NCBI GenBank assembly: GCA_002306945.1
Contig: DBTH01000011.1
Coordinates: forward strand, 1 to 6,883
Source of the DNA: Methylacidiphilaceae bacterium UBA1321
Lineage (GTDB): Bacteria > Verrucomicrobiota > Verrucomicrobiia > Methylacidiphilales > UBA1321
DNA length: 6,883 bases
Direction of reading: 5' to 3'
Shown one piece after another: positions 1-4,929 of the stretch. A program made the translations under genes and the position numbers. The notes under the pieces are model-generated. The model had not been told where the DNA came from, made no database searches, and saw only the letters and a program-made list of their open reading frames with translations. The stretch's first letter is position 1, and every line of letters begins with the position of its first letter.

Positions 1-98
1 GTGATGCCGAAGGGAGTGAAGAAGGGACGGCTGGCAGCCCAGAGGGCGTTGCTGGCGGTGAGGAGTTCGACGAGAAGGGTTTCGGAATCGATTTTCAT
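1..98 (-). CDS. MarR-family transcriptional regulator, N-terminal fragment (runs off the window)
   Basis: An open frame reads on the minus strand from an ATG at 98 to the window edge, giving 33 residues. They include LLVELLTASNALWAASRP followed by FFTPFGIT. In MarR-type winged-helix regulators the first dimerisation helix has this pattern (spaced leucines, then an Arg/Ala-rich stretch) and is followed by a G-[IL]-[ST] turn just before the recognition domain, so the fit is good although only about a quarter of the protein is visible. The gene is divergent from the DUF2339 gene. A good sigma70-like promoter lies directly upstream (-10 TATATT, -35 TTGCCA), and a repeat with palindrome-like core covers its -10 box, which suggests autoregulation. 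The predicted 5' leader is only a few bases and has no Shine-Dalgarno sequence. The DNA-binding helices lie outside the window, so the family call is an inference from the first helix. Confidence 0.62.
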   Translation of the reverse strand, partial: MKIDSETLLVELLTASNALWAASRPFFTPFGI

Positions 99-102
99 AG
101 CA

Positions 103-125
103 ACGGTTGAAATATAAACGAATTT
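103..125. repeat. Putative operator, copy 1 (direct repeat)
   Basis: This 23-bp sequence matches 154-176 at 21 of 23 positions in the same orientation. Its core is GTTGAAATATAAAC, a weakly symmetric GTT...AAC sequence. It overlaps the predicted -10 box of the MarR-type gene. MarR proteins commonly bind AT-rich palindromes of this size in the divergent region beside their own gene; binding here is inferred. Confidence 0.45.
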
Positions 126-138
126 GGCTGGATGGCAA
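111..138 (-). promoter_or_regulatory. Predicted sigma70 promoter of the MarR-type gene
   Basis: Read on the minus strand, TTGCCA (133-138) and TATATT (111-116) are separated by 16 bases. Each box matches the sigma70 consensus at five of six positions. The expected transcription start falls near 104, only about 5 bases before the ATG at 98, so the message would be nearly leaderless. The -10 box lies inside the first copy of the direct repeat, as expected if a repressor bound there would block this promoter. Confidence 0.5.
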
Positions 139-153
139 ATAGTTAAATACAAA

Positions 154-176
154 ACGGTTGATATATAAACTAATTT
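154..176. repeat. Putative operator, copy 2 (direct repeat)
   Basis: This is the second copy of the repeat, 51 bp from the first. Its core GTTGATATATAAAC is symmetric at 12 of 14 positions (GTTnATATATnAAC), a better palindrome than copy 1. It lies upstream of the DUF2339 gene. A weak plus-strand promoter (TTGGCT at 124-129, 17-bp spacer, TACAAA at 147-152) would start transcription at about 159, inside this repeat. That placement also argues that the in-frame TTG at 158 is operator sequence and not the start of the DUF2339 protein. Confidence 0.42.
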
Positions 177-217
177 ATTTGACTTCGCCCGGCACCGGTA
201 GTGTAATGCGCGGCGTT

Positions 218-2209
218 ATGAACAACTGCCCTCGCTGCCGGTCGTTGCTGAATCTCACGTCCACCTCTTGCCCCTCGTGCGGGCTGGATCTGGAGTTGCT
301 CAAAGCTGTCGAACTGTTGGAAGGGGAACTGGCCCAGACCAGAAGGGGCGTCCAGGATGGCATGAACCGCCTCGACAGGCAGGTGGCCGAGGTGCGGCGA
401 AAATGCCATGCGGCGTTGGCGGTGGTCGCGCCAGTGGCTGCGTCCGAACCGACTGCGGCGGCGGTTCCACAGGTGGAGAAAATCGTGTTGCCGAAAGCGG
501 CGGCGGTGTCTCTTCCCGTGCAGACTCCGGCGACGCCATGGGCCGGTCCGGAAAGGACGGCTCCTCAGGCGAAGGCAAGCGACAATTCCTCGCGGTCAAA
601 CGCGGGGGGAAGCGGTGCTTTTTCGGAAGCACAATTTGGCCAAAAATGGCTCCTGATTGTCGGGGTGATCGTTTTGGTGCTCGGTTTGGGATTCCTGCTG
701 AAATATTCGTTCGACCAAAACTGGATTCGGCCTCCGTTGCGTGTGGCGTCGGTGTATGCCGTGGGGGCGATATTGCTCGGACTTGGGGCGTGGTTCCGCC
801 GGAATTACGAGAATTTCGGTCTGTGTCTGGCGGGGGGCGCGTTGGCTACTTTCTATTTTGCGACATTCGCGGCGTACCAGATTTACGATTTATTTCCGGC
901 ACAAGGAGCCTATCCGGTGATGGTGGTGGTGACGGTGCTGGCAGGAGTGTTATCGCTTAAATACGATTCGAAATGGCTCGCGGTTCTGGGGCTGGTCGGT
1001 GGTTTTTTTACGCCTGTGATTATTCATACGGATTCAAACAATCACATTGCGCTGTTCTCATATCTGGCGGTGTTGAATGCGGGCGTGCTCGGTATCGCGT
1101 TTTACAAGCAATGGCGCTTGTTGAACTATCTGGGGTTCTTTTTTACCTGGGGTTTTTACTGCGTGTGGGGTGGGATCGAGATGTCGAGTTATGCCGCGCG
1201 TTCGGAACATCTGGTCAGTGCGTTGTTCTTTGCGAATCTGTTTTACCTCATCTATGCGGTGACTCCGTTCGGATTGCTGTTGCGCGGGGTGAATCCGGAG
1301 CGCTTGCAGGGGTTCGGTCTATGCGTGCCGAATAGTGCGCTGGGATTTGGCTGGTCTTACTATTGGGTCAATGAGCATATCTCGTTGCAAGCGGTGAGTG
1401 CTGTGACTCTGGGTTATGCGGCGATCCATCTGGCATTGGCCGGATGGGTGTATTTGCAGAATCGGGAGAATCGCAACGCGATGTTGATTTCGCTCGGAAC
1501 GGCGCTGATTTATGTGGCGTTGACGGGGCCGGTTTTGTTCTCGCACCAGTGGATCACGATTTTCTGGTCGCTACTGGCGGTGCTGGCCCTGTGGATTGCG
1601 CTGCGGGTGCGGGATGGATGGACATTGACCGGGGCGGTCTTGTTGATGGGGTTGGTGGTGGTGTGGTTATTTTCCTTCGACTACATGGATGTCAATTTCG
1701 ATCTGGTCGCCTTTGAATTTCACGGCGGATATACGGAACATCTGGCCGAACGGTTCGCGGCGGCGGTGTTTGTCCTCGGCGCGCTGGGGCTTTCGGCGCG
1801 AGTGCTGTTGAGGGAGCCGGAAAAGATATTTGACGATCAGAAGGTGTGGGGAGTGGCTTATGCTGCCGTGTTTGGAGTGGTGCTGTTTGCGCTGCTCAAT
1901 ATCGAAGTGGGCGGATTCTTCCACGATTACGCGAAGAACGCCCAATTCGCCTCGATCTCCGTGTTGTGGGCGTTGTACTCGGTGGCGTTGATGGGACTGG
2001 GTTTTGTGAAGAAACTGGAGGCGGTGCGTTACACGGCCATGGGGTTGTTTGTCCTGACCCTGTTCAAGGTGTTTTTCATCGACATGGCCAACGTCAGCAC
2101 GCCGTTCCGGATCATTTCCTTCATCGTCCTGGGAGTGTTGATGATCGGGGCGTCGTTCCTGTACTACAAATTCCGCGACCGGCTCCTCGATTCCAGGCAG
2201 GAGAAATGA
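218..2209 (+). CDS. DUF2339-family polytopic membrane protein with N-terminal zinc ribbon
   Basis: The product has 663 residues from the ATG at 218. This start places a zinc ribbon (CPRC at 4-7, CPSC at 18-21) at the N-terminus; ATG 206 or TTG 158 would add 4 or 20 residues of no clear meaning. Residues 26-66 look like a charged coiled coil, and 67-135 form an Ala/Pro-rich linker. From about 144 there are roughly 18 hydrophobic segments. DUF2339 hallmarks are present: the first segment ending in GFLLKYSF, a KYDSKWLAVLGLVGGFFTPV block, and the C-terminal pattern LTLFKVFFIDM...FRIISFIVLGV. Family members are often longer (800-1000 residues), so this is a compact one. The function of the family is unknown; it is an inner-membrane protein with a cytoplasmic N-terminal module by inference. 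A putative MarR-type operator lies upstream. The coding sequence ends 3 bp before a nested inverted-repeat element. The family call is confident; the role is not known. Confidence 0.88.
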   Translation: MNNCPRCRSLLNLTSTSCPSCGLDLELLKAVELLEGELAQTRRGVQDGMNRLDRQVAEVRRKCHAALAVVAPVAASEPTAAAVPQVEKIVLPKAAAVSLPVQTPATPWAGPERTAPQAKASDNSSRSNAGGSGAFSEAQFGQKWLLIVGVIVLVLGLGFLLKYSFDQNWIRPPLRVASVYAVGAILLGLGAWFRRNYENFGLCLAGGALATFYFATFAAYQIYDLFPAQGAYPVMVVVTVLAGVLSLKYDSKWLAVLGLVGGFFTPVIIHTDSNNHIALFSYLAVLNAGVLGIAFYKQWRLLNYLGFFFTWGFYCVWGGIEMSSYAARSEHLVSALFFANLFYLIYAVTPFGLLLRGVNPERLQGFGLCVPNSALGFGWSYYWVNEHISLQAVSAVTLGYAAIHLALAGWVYLQNRENRNAMLISLGTALIYVALTGPVLFSHQWITIFWSLLAVLALWIALRVRDGWTLTGAVLLMGLVVVWLFSFDYMDVNFDLVAFEFHGGYTEHLAERFAAAVFVLGALGLSARVLLREPEKIFDDQKVWGVAYAAVFGVVLFALLNIEVGGFFHDYAKNAQFASISVLWALYSVALMGLGFVKKLEAVRYTAMGLFVLTLFKVFFIDMANVSTPFRIISFIVLGVLMIGASFLYYKFRDRLLDSRQEK

Positions 2210-2242
2210 CCAGTGTCTAATTGCATAAATACCGAGTAGTAA

Positions 2243-2346
2243 GTTGCGAGCTAAAAAGGCTTGGAGCGAGGAGCGACGAGCAAGCGGATTGAAACGAAAT
2301 CCGTAAGGGAGAAGCAACAAAGCTCCAAGCCTTTTTAGCTCGCAAC
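2243..2346. repeat. Hairpin A: perfect 25-bp inverted repeat with 54-base loop
   Basis: The arms at 2243-2267 and 2322-2346 are exact reverse complements over 25 bp. The loop carries a second small hairpin, CGGATT (2285-2290) against AATCCG (2298-2303). The 5' half of the loop is purine-rich (GAGGAGCGACGAGCAAG). Perfect pairing in the arms, beside an outer stem with five mismatches, points to recent acquisition, conversion between arms or strong structural constraint. No T-run follows it, so it is not an ordinary intrinsic terminator. Confidence 0.8.
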
Positions 2347-2353
2347 CCAAAGG

Positions 2354-2456
2354 GCCATAGTCCATTTCGGATTGGGCTTCGTTACTGGTTCGTCACTTAT
2401 ACATTTCATATAGGCACCTCTCTCCTGCCTCGTCCAATCCGAAAAATCCTTATGGC
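2354..2456. repeat. Hairpin B: interrupted inverted repeat
   Basis: GCCATA (2354-2359) pairs with TATGGC (2451-2456), then an internal loop of 5 by 6 bases follows, then TTTCGGATTGG (2365-2375) pairs perfectly with CCAATCCGAAA (2434-2444). The terminal part contains a further 5-bp hairpin, AGGCA (2412-2416) with TGCCT (2426-2430). Its base meets the inner end of the outer terminal repeat at 2456, which completes the three-way junction. Confidence 0.7.
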
Positions 2457-2486
2457 TTACTATCCGGGATTTACGCAATTAGACGC

Positions 2487-2588
2487 CAGGTTGCGACAGC
2501 AAGCCTGAATCGGCGGATGAAGCTGTAAAGGCGGTGTTCACCTTTCTTGCTTCTCTTTCCGGGGCGCCGTGTTTATGCTTGGCAGCTT
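2487..2588 (+). promoter_or_regulatory. Leader and probable promoter region of kdsD
   Basis: About 100 bp separate the inverted-repeat element from the kdsD start. A possible -10 box, TATGCT (2574-2579), lies 9 bases before the ATG. No convincing -35 box stands at the usual distance, and there is no Shine-Dalgarno sequence. If the -10 box is real, the kdsD message is nearly leaderless. The evidence is weak. Confidence 0.2.
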
Positions 2589-3569
2589 ATGGATTTTGTG
2601 AAGAAGGGCAAGCTGGTGATCGAAACCGAGATCGCCGGATTGCGTCATGTTCAAAAACTGCTCGACGGCGATTTCGAAAAGGCCGTTCAACTGATGCTGG
2701 AAGTGCTTGCCGCCAAGCGGAAATTCATCGTTATCGGCGTGGGTAAATCGGGCAATGTCGGTCATAAAATTGCCGCAACCCTGACCAGTACCGGAGCGCC
2801 CAGCATTGTGCTGGATGCGTCCGACGCGGTGCACGGGGACATGGGAGTGGTGGCCGAAGGCGATCTGATCCTGGCACTTAGTTATAGCGGTGAAACCGAG
2901 GAGCTTCTGCGCCTGCTCCCGTTTCTCAAGCGGTTCAATGTCAAAATGATCGCCATGACCGGTTATCCCCGCTCCACGCTCGCTCGGCATGCGGACATTC
3001 ATATCGACGTTCACATTCCCAAGGAAGCCTGTCCGTTGAACCTGGCACCGACATCGAGCACTACGGCGATGATGGCCATGGGCGATGCGTTGGCGATGGT
3101 GATTCTGGAGGCGAGAGGATTTAGGAAAGAAGATTTTGCGCGGTTTCACCCTGGCGGACAACTGGGGCGGAATTTGTTGACCCGCGTGCAGGATGTCATG
3201 AGACCACTCGACCAAGTGGCCATGCTCAGCGAAACGGCGACGGTGCGGGATGCCCTGTCGCAGTGGAACCTGAAACGTGCCGGCGCTGTGATAGTGACCG
3301 GCGAAAAAACAAAAAAAGGCAAGATCGTTGGGATTTACACCCATGGCGATTTTGTGCGAGGCTATCAGGCCGATGCCGGAGTTGGAGAGCGGCGGTTATC
3401 TGAAGTGATGACCCGTGGGCCGATCACCGTGCGAGTTGACAAACTTGCCGTGGAAGTGCTCAATGTTTTCCAGCAACACCGCATCGACGACCTCGTAGTG
3501 GTGGATGCGCAACAGCGGCCGGTTGGGTTGGTCGATGCGCAGGACATTGCTAAACTCAAACTAATGTAA
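2589..3569 (+). CDS. kdsD: Arabinose-5-phosphate isomerase (KdsD/KpsF type)
   Basis: The enzyme interconverts D-ribulose 5-phosphate and D-arabinose 5-phosphate, the first committed step toward Kdo in lipopolysaccharide; it acts in the cytoplasm. From the ATG at 2589 the product has 326 residues, close to the E. coli KdsD length. The first part is a SIS sugar-isomerase domain (about 35-170) with the GVGKSG loop, SYSGETEE and PKEACPLNLAPTSS. The HPGGQLGRNL motif follows at 187-196, and two CBS domains occupy about 200-255 and 266-322. The four catalytic residues known in E. coli KdsD (K59, E111, E152, H193) all appear here with a constant offset of six: K53, E105, E146 and H187. An earlier in-frame TTG at 2547 would add 14 residues unlike the family's N-terminus, so the ATG is preferred. 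It is followed 31 bp later by efp and may be co-transcribed with it. The CBS domains suggest a nucleotide-type regulator, not identified here. Confidence 0.95.
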   Translation: MDFVKKGKLVIETEIAGLRHVQKLLDGDFEKAVQLMLEVLAAKRKFIVIGVGKSGNVGHKIAATLTSTGAPSIVLDASDAVHGDMGVVAEGDLILALSYSGETEELLRLLPFLKRFNVKMIAMTGYPRSTLARHADIHIDVHIPKEACPLNLAPTSSTTAMMAMGDALAMVILEARGFRKEDFARFHPGGQLGRNLLTRVQDVMRPLDQVAMLSETATVRDALSQWNLKRAGAVIVTGEKTKKGKIVGIYTHGDFVRGYQADAGVGERRLSEVMTRGPITVRVDKLAVEVLNVFQQHRIDDLVVVDAQQRPVGLVDAQDIAKLKLM

Positions 3570-3600
3570 GAACAGAAGAAGATAATAGAATTGGTAATTT

Positions 3601-4164
3601 ATGCCGAACGCAAATGAAATAGGAAAAGGACAGGCCATCAAATTTAACGGGGACATTTGTATTGTGCTTGAAACCCAGCATCGCACCCCCGGAAACCTGC
3701 GCGCTTTCGTACAGGCGACCCTGCGCAGCTTGCGCACCGGCAAGTCGTTCGTGCAGCGTTTCAACTCGAACGAATCGATGGAAATCGTGCCGATGAGCCG
3801 CAAGAAGTACGAGTTCAGTTACAAGGACAACACCGGATACACTTTTATCGATCCGGCCACCTACGAATCGCTTACCCTCCAGGAAGAACTCCTCGGCAAG
3901 GTGAAGGATTACCTCACCGAGAACATGACTGTTGACGTCATTTTCACGGATGAAAAGGTGGCTGAAGTCGAGCCGCCCTCCAGCGTTATCCTCAAGGTGG
4001 TGGACTCTCCCGAAGGCGTTCGCGGCGACTCCGCCAACAACGTCCAGAAGACCGCCGTCCTCGAAACCGGCCTGCAGGTTCAGGTTCCCCTCTTTATCAA
4101 GGAAGGCGAACTGGTCAAGATCAGCACCACCGACGGCAAGTACATGGGCCGCGCCAACGGTTGA
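3601..4164 (+). CDS. efp: Elongation factor P, with asparagine at the loop tip
   Basis: EF-P binds between the ribosomal P and E sites and relieves stalling on consecutive prolines. The product has 187 residues, the usual length, with the KOW-like N-domain at about 1-64, an OB domain at about 65-128 and the C-terminal OB domain at about 129-187. The C-terminal part carries the EF-P signature around 150-185 (VPLFIKEGELVKISTTDGKY). The tip of the N-domain loop reads HRTPGNLRAF at 27-36. By alignment with E. coli PGKGQAF (K34) and Pseudomonas SGRNAAV (R32), the residue normally lysylated or rhamnosylated is N32 here. Codons are strongly C-ending (AAC, GAC, TTC, AAG), as expected for a highly expressed gene, and differ from the G-ending style of the DUF2339 gene. 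No EF-P modification gene is in the window. There is no clear Shine-Dalgarno sequence; transcription ends at the terminator 23 bp downstream. Confidence 0.96.
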   Translation: MPNANEIGKGQAIKFNGDICIVLETQHRTPGNLRAFVQATLRSLRTGKSFVQRFNSNESMEIVPMSRKKYEFSYKDNTGYTFIDPATYESLTLQEELLGKVKDYLTENMTVDVIFTDEKVAEVEPPSSVILKVVDSPEGVRGDSANNVQKTAVLETGLQVQVPLFIKEGELVKISTTDGKYMGRANG

Positions 4165-4186
4165 TTGCCTCGGTACAGGTTTGTAC

Positions 4187-4232
4187 AAAAAAACGCCTGC
4201 CAGCGGGAAACCGTTGGCGGGCGTTTTTGTTT
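4187..4232 (+). terminator. Rho-independent terminator after efp
   Basis: The left arm ACGCCTGCCAGCGG (4193-4206) pairs with CCGTTGGCGGGCGT (4211-4224) over 14 bp with two G-U wobbles and a GAAA tetraloop. It is followed by a T-rich tail (4224-4232). The seven A's before the stem (4187-4193) would also serve as a tail on the other strand, so it can work in both directions. Confidence 0.92.
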
Positions 4233-4315
4233 CAGCGGAGCGTTTTTCGATAGAGGATTCCATGGCGGCATTATTCCGCCTAATGAAATGGGTTCGGTCA
4301 CTTGAAATGCCCCCA

Positions 4316-4343
4316 ATCCGTGTTAGTTTTGACTAACCCGGAT
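4316..4343. promoter_or_regulatory. 28-bp imperfect dyad, possible operator or hairpin
   Basis: ATCCG (4316-4320) and CGGAT (4339-4343) flank GTTAGT (4322-4327) and ACTAAC (4332-4337), with one mismatch between the two paired blocks and a 4-base centre, TTTG. The stretch 4233-4599 contains no convincing gene, and this is its clearest structure. A smaller hairpin, GGCGG (4264-4268) with CCGCC (4276-4280), lies just before it. No T-run follows the dyad, so an operator or mRNA hairpin is likelier than a terminator. Confidence 0.35.
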
Positions 4344-4351
4344 ATTTCACC

Positions 4352-4528
4352 ATGAAACGGGAAAACTGGTTTGATCTTCGAGCGAAACTCGTTGTTGCTC
4401 CTCGGTTACAGATTGCGTTGCAATATGCGCCCTCGTCGCGCCTCGATTTTCGCTCGAATCTCTATACCATTTTCCCATTCCTTGATGAAATAACCGGGCT
4501 AACCCGAGGGATTTTCAGTCGAACATGA
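4352..4528 (+). CDS. Doubtful small ORF of 58 residues
   Basis: An ATG at 4352, nine bases after the 28-bp dyad, opens a frame that ends with TGA at 4526-4528. The product starts MKRENWFDLRAKLVV and has no signal peptide, membrane segment or motif I recognise. Codon choice is mixed and does not resemble efp or kdsD. It lacks a Shine-Dalgarno sequence, but so do the real genes here. Its stop overlaps the ATG of a 21-codon frame (4525-4590) that leads to the PilZ-like gene in the same frame. It may be chance; a conserved homologue in a related genome would be needed to accept it. Confidence 0.18.
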   Translation: MKRENWFDLRAKLVVAPRLQIALQYAPSSRLDFRSNLYTIFPFLDEITGLTRGIFSRT

Positions 4529-4599
4529 GCGCGTCCATGACCACGACTGAAATCCGATTTGGACGCAACCCAAACGATACTCCCCAATAGCGATCCACT

Positions 4600-4920
4600 A
4601 TGTCCAGAGTCAAAACGCGCCTGACGCCTGATCGCCGTACGGTTACCCTGGCTTTTTCCGACACGACCGATTGTGCGCCTGAAGAGATTCGTTGGTGCGA
4701 CCATGGCGTGACGCTTCACTCAAAATGGTATTTGCGCCAGGGAGCCGAAATCGAACTCGGTATGGAAATCGGCCATGAAAAACACTCCTGCCACGGGGTT
4801 GTCGTTCACTGCGAGAACCTCCAGGAGCCGGGGCAATATCTTGTTACTCTCTACTTTCTCGAAGCGCCGTGTGCCGAAATCCAGCATGCGGCGCGTTCTG
4901 TTTGTGGGTGGAATCGCTGA
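4600..4920 (+). CDS. Small PilZ-like domain protein, degenerate
   Basis: The product has 106 residues from the ATG at 4600; an in-frame TAG at 4588-4590 rules out an upstream start. The order of strands resembles a PilZ beta-barrel: GVTLHSKWYLRQGAEIEL at 36-53, then CHGVVVHCENL at 64-74, and a last strand YLVTLYFLEAP at 80-90. PilZ domains bind cyclic di-GMP through RxxxR and [D/N]xSxxG. An RVKTR stretch at 3-7 fits the first motif, but the second is altered to RWCDHG (31-36): arginine in place of Asp/Asn and cysteine in place of serine. It may therefore bind no nucleotide and act as a protein-interaction domain. It is rich in cysteine (C25, C33, C64, C71, C91, C102). The stop lies 9 bp from the stop of the converging Rid-like gene with no terminator between. 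The fold assignment is an inference from pattern. Confidence 0.55.
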   Translation: MSRVKTRLTPDRRTVTLAFSDTTDCAPEEIRWCDHGVTLHSKWYLRQGAEIELGMEIGHEKHSCHGVVVHCENLQEPGQYLVTLYFLEAPCAEIQHAARSVCGWNR

Positions 4921-4929
4921 TCTTTTCCC

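Larger units (their letters stand above)
2213..2486. mobile_element. MITE-like or REP-like non-autonomous element with nested inverted repeats
   Basis: The ends form an imperfect terminal inverted repeat: 2213-2243 pairs with 2456-2486 at 26 of 31 positions, with a shared core of TCTAATTGC near the outer tip. Inside lie two further inverted repeats, 2243-2267 with 2322-2346 (perfect, 25 bp) and 2354-2375 with 2434-2456. The three stems meet at one point and leave only a 7-base linker, so one strand can fold as a three-way junction. CCAG occurs at 2210-2213 and again at 2486-2489, which could be a 4-bp target-site duplication, although 4 bp can match by chance. No convincing coding frame lies in it. 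It fills the gap between the DUF2339 gene and kdsD. A structured RNA is the main alternative to a mobile element. Confidence 0.6.

Noticed and set aside
158..217. The TTG start at 158 for the DUF2339 protein
   Set aside because: It lies inside the second operator-like repeat and close to the likely transcription start, and adds 20 residues ahead of the zinc ribbon. ATG 218 fits the family better.
2243..2346. Hairpin A as an intrinsic terminator of the DUF2339 gene
   Set aside because: The loop is 54 bases long and no T-run follows the right arm; the T-run is within the stem.
1667..2365. A long minus-strand frame of 232 codons across the end of the DUF2339 gene and hairpin A
   Set aside because: It is the antisense of a clear membrane-protein gene. 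Its product is rich in His, Arg and Gln as expected from a reversed hydrophobic coding strand, and it runs through the inverted-repeat element.
2213..2486. The inverted repeats as a CRISPR array or an integron attC site
   Set aside because: There are no regularly spaced direct repeats and no integrase or cas gene. The size and three-stem layout do not match the short imperfect palindrome of attC, and no GTTRRRY core is seen at the ends.
2538..3344. A minus-strand frame of 268 codons opposite kdsD
   Set aside because: kdsD on the plus strand has all family motifs and catalytic residues; the antisense product matches nothing and has shadow-like composition.
4379..4456. Inverted repeat CGAGCGAAA (4379-4387) with TTTCGCTCG (4448-4456)
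   Set aside because: It is a nine-base match over 78 bp with no further pairing around it, which can occur by chance in this region.
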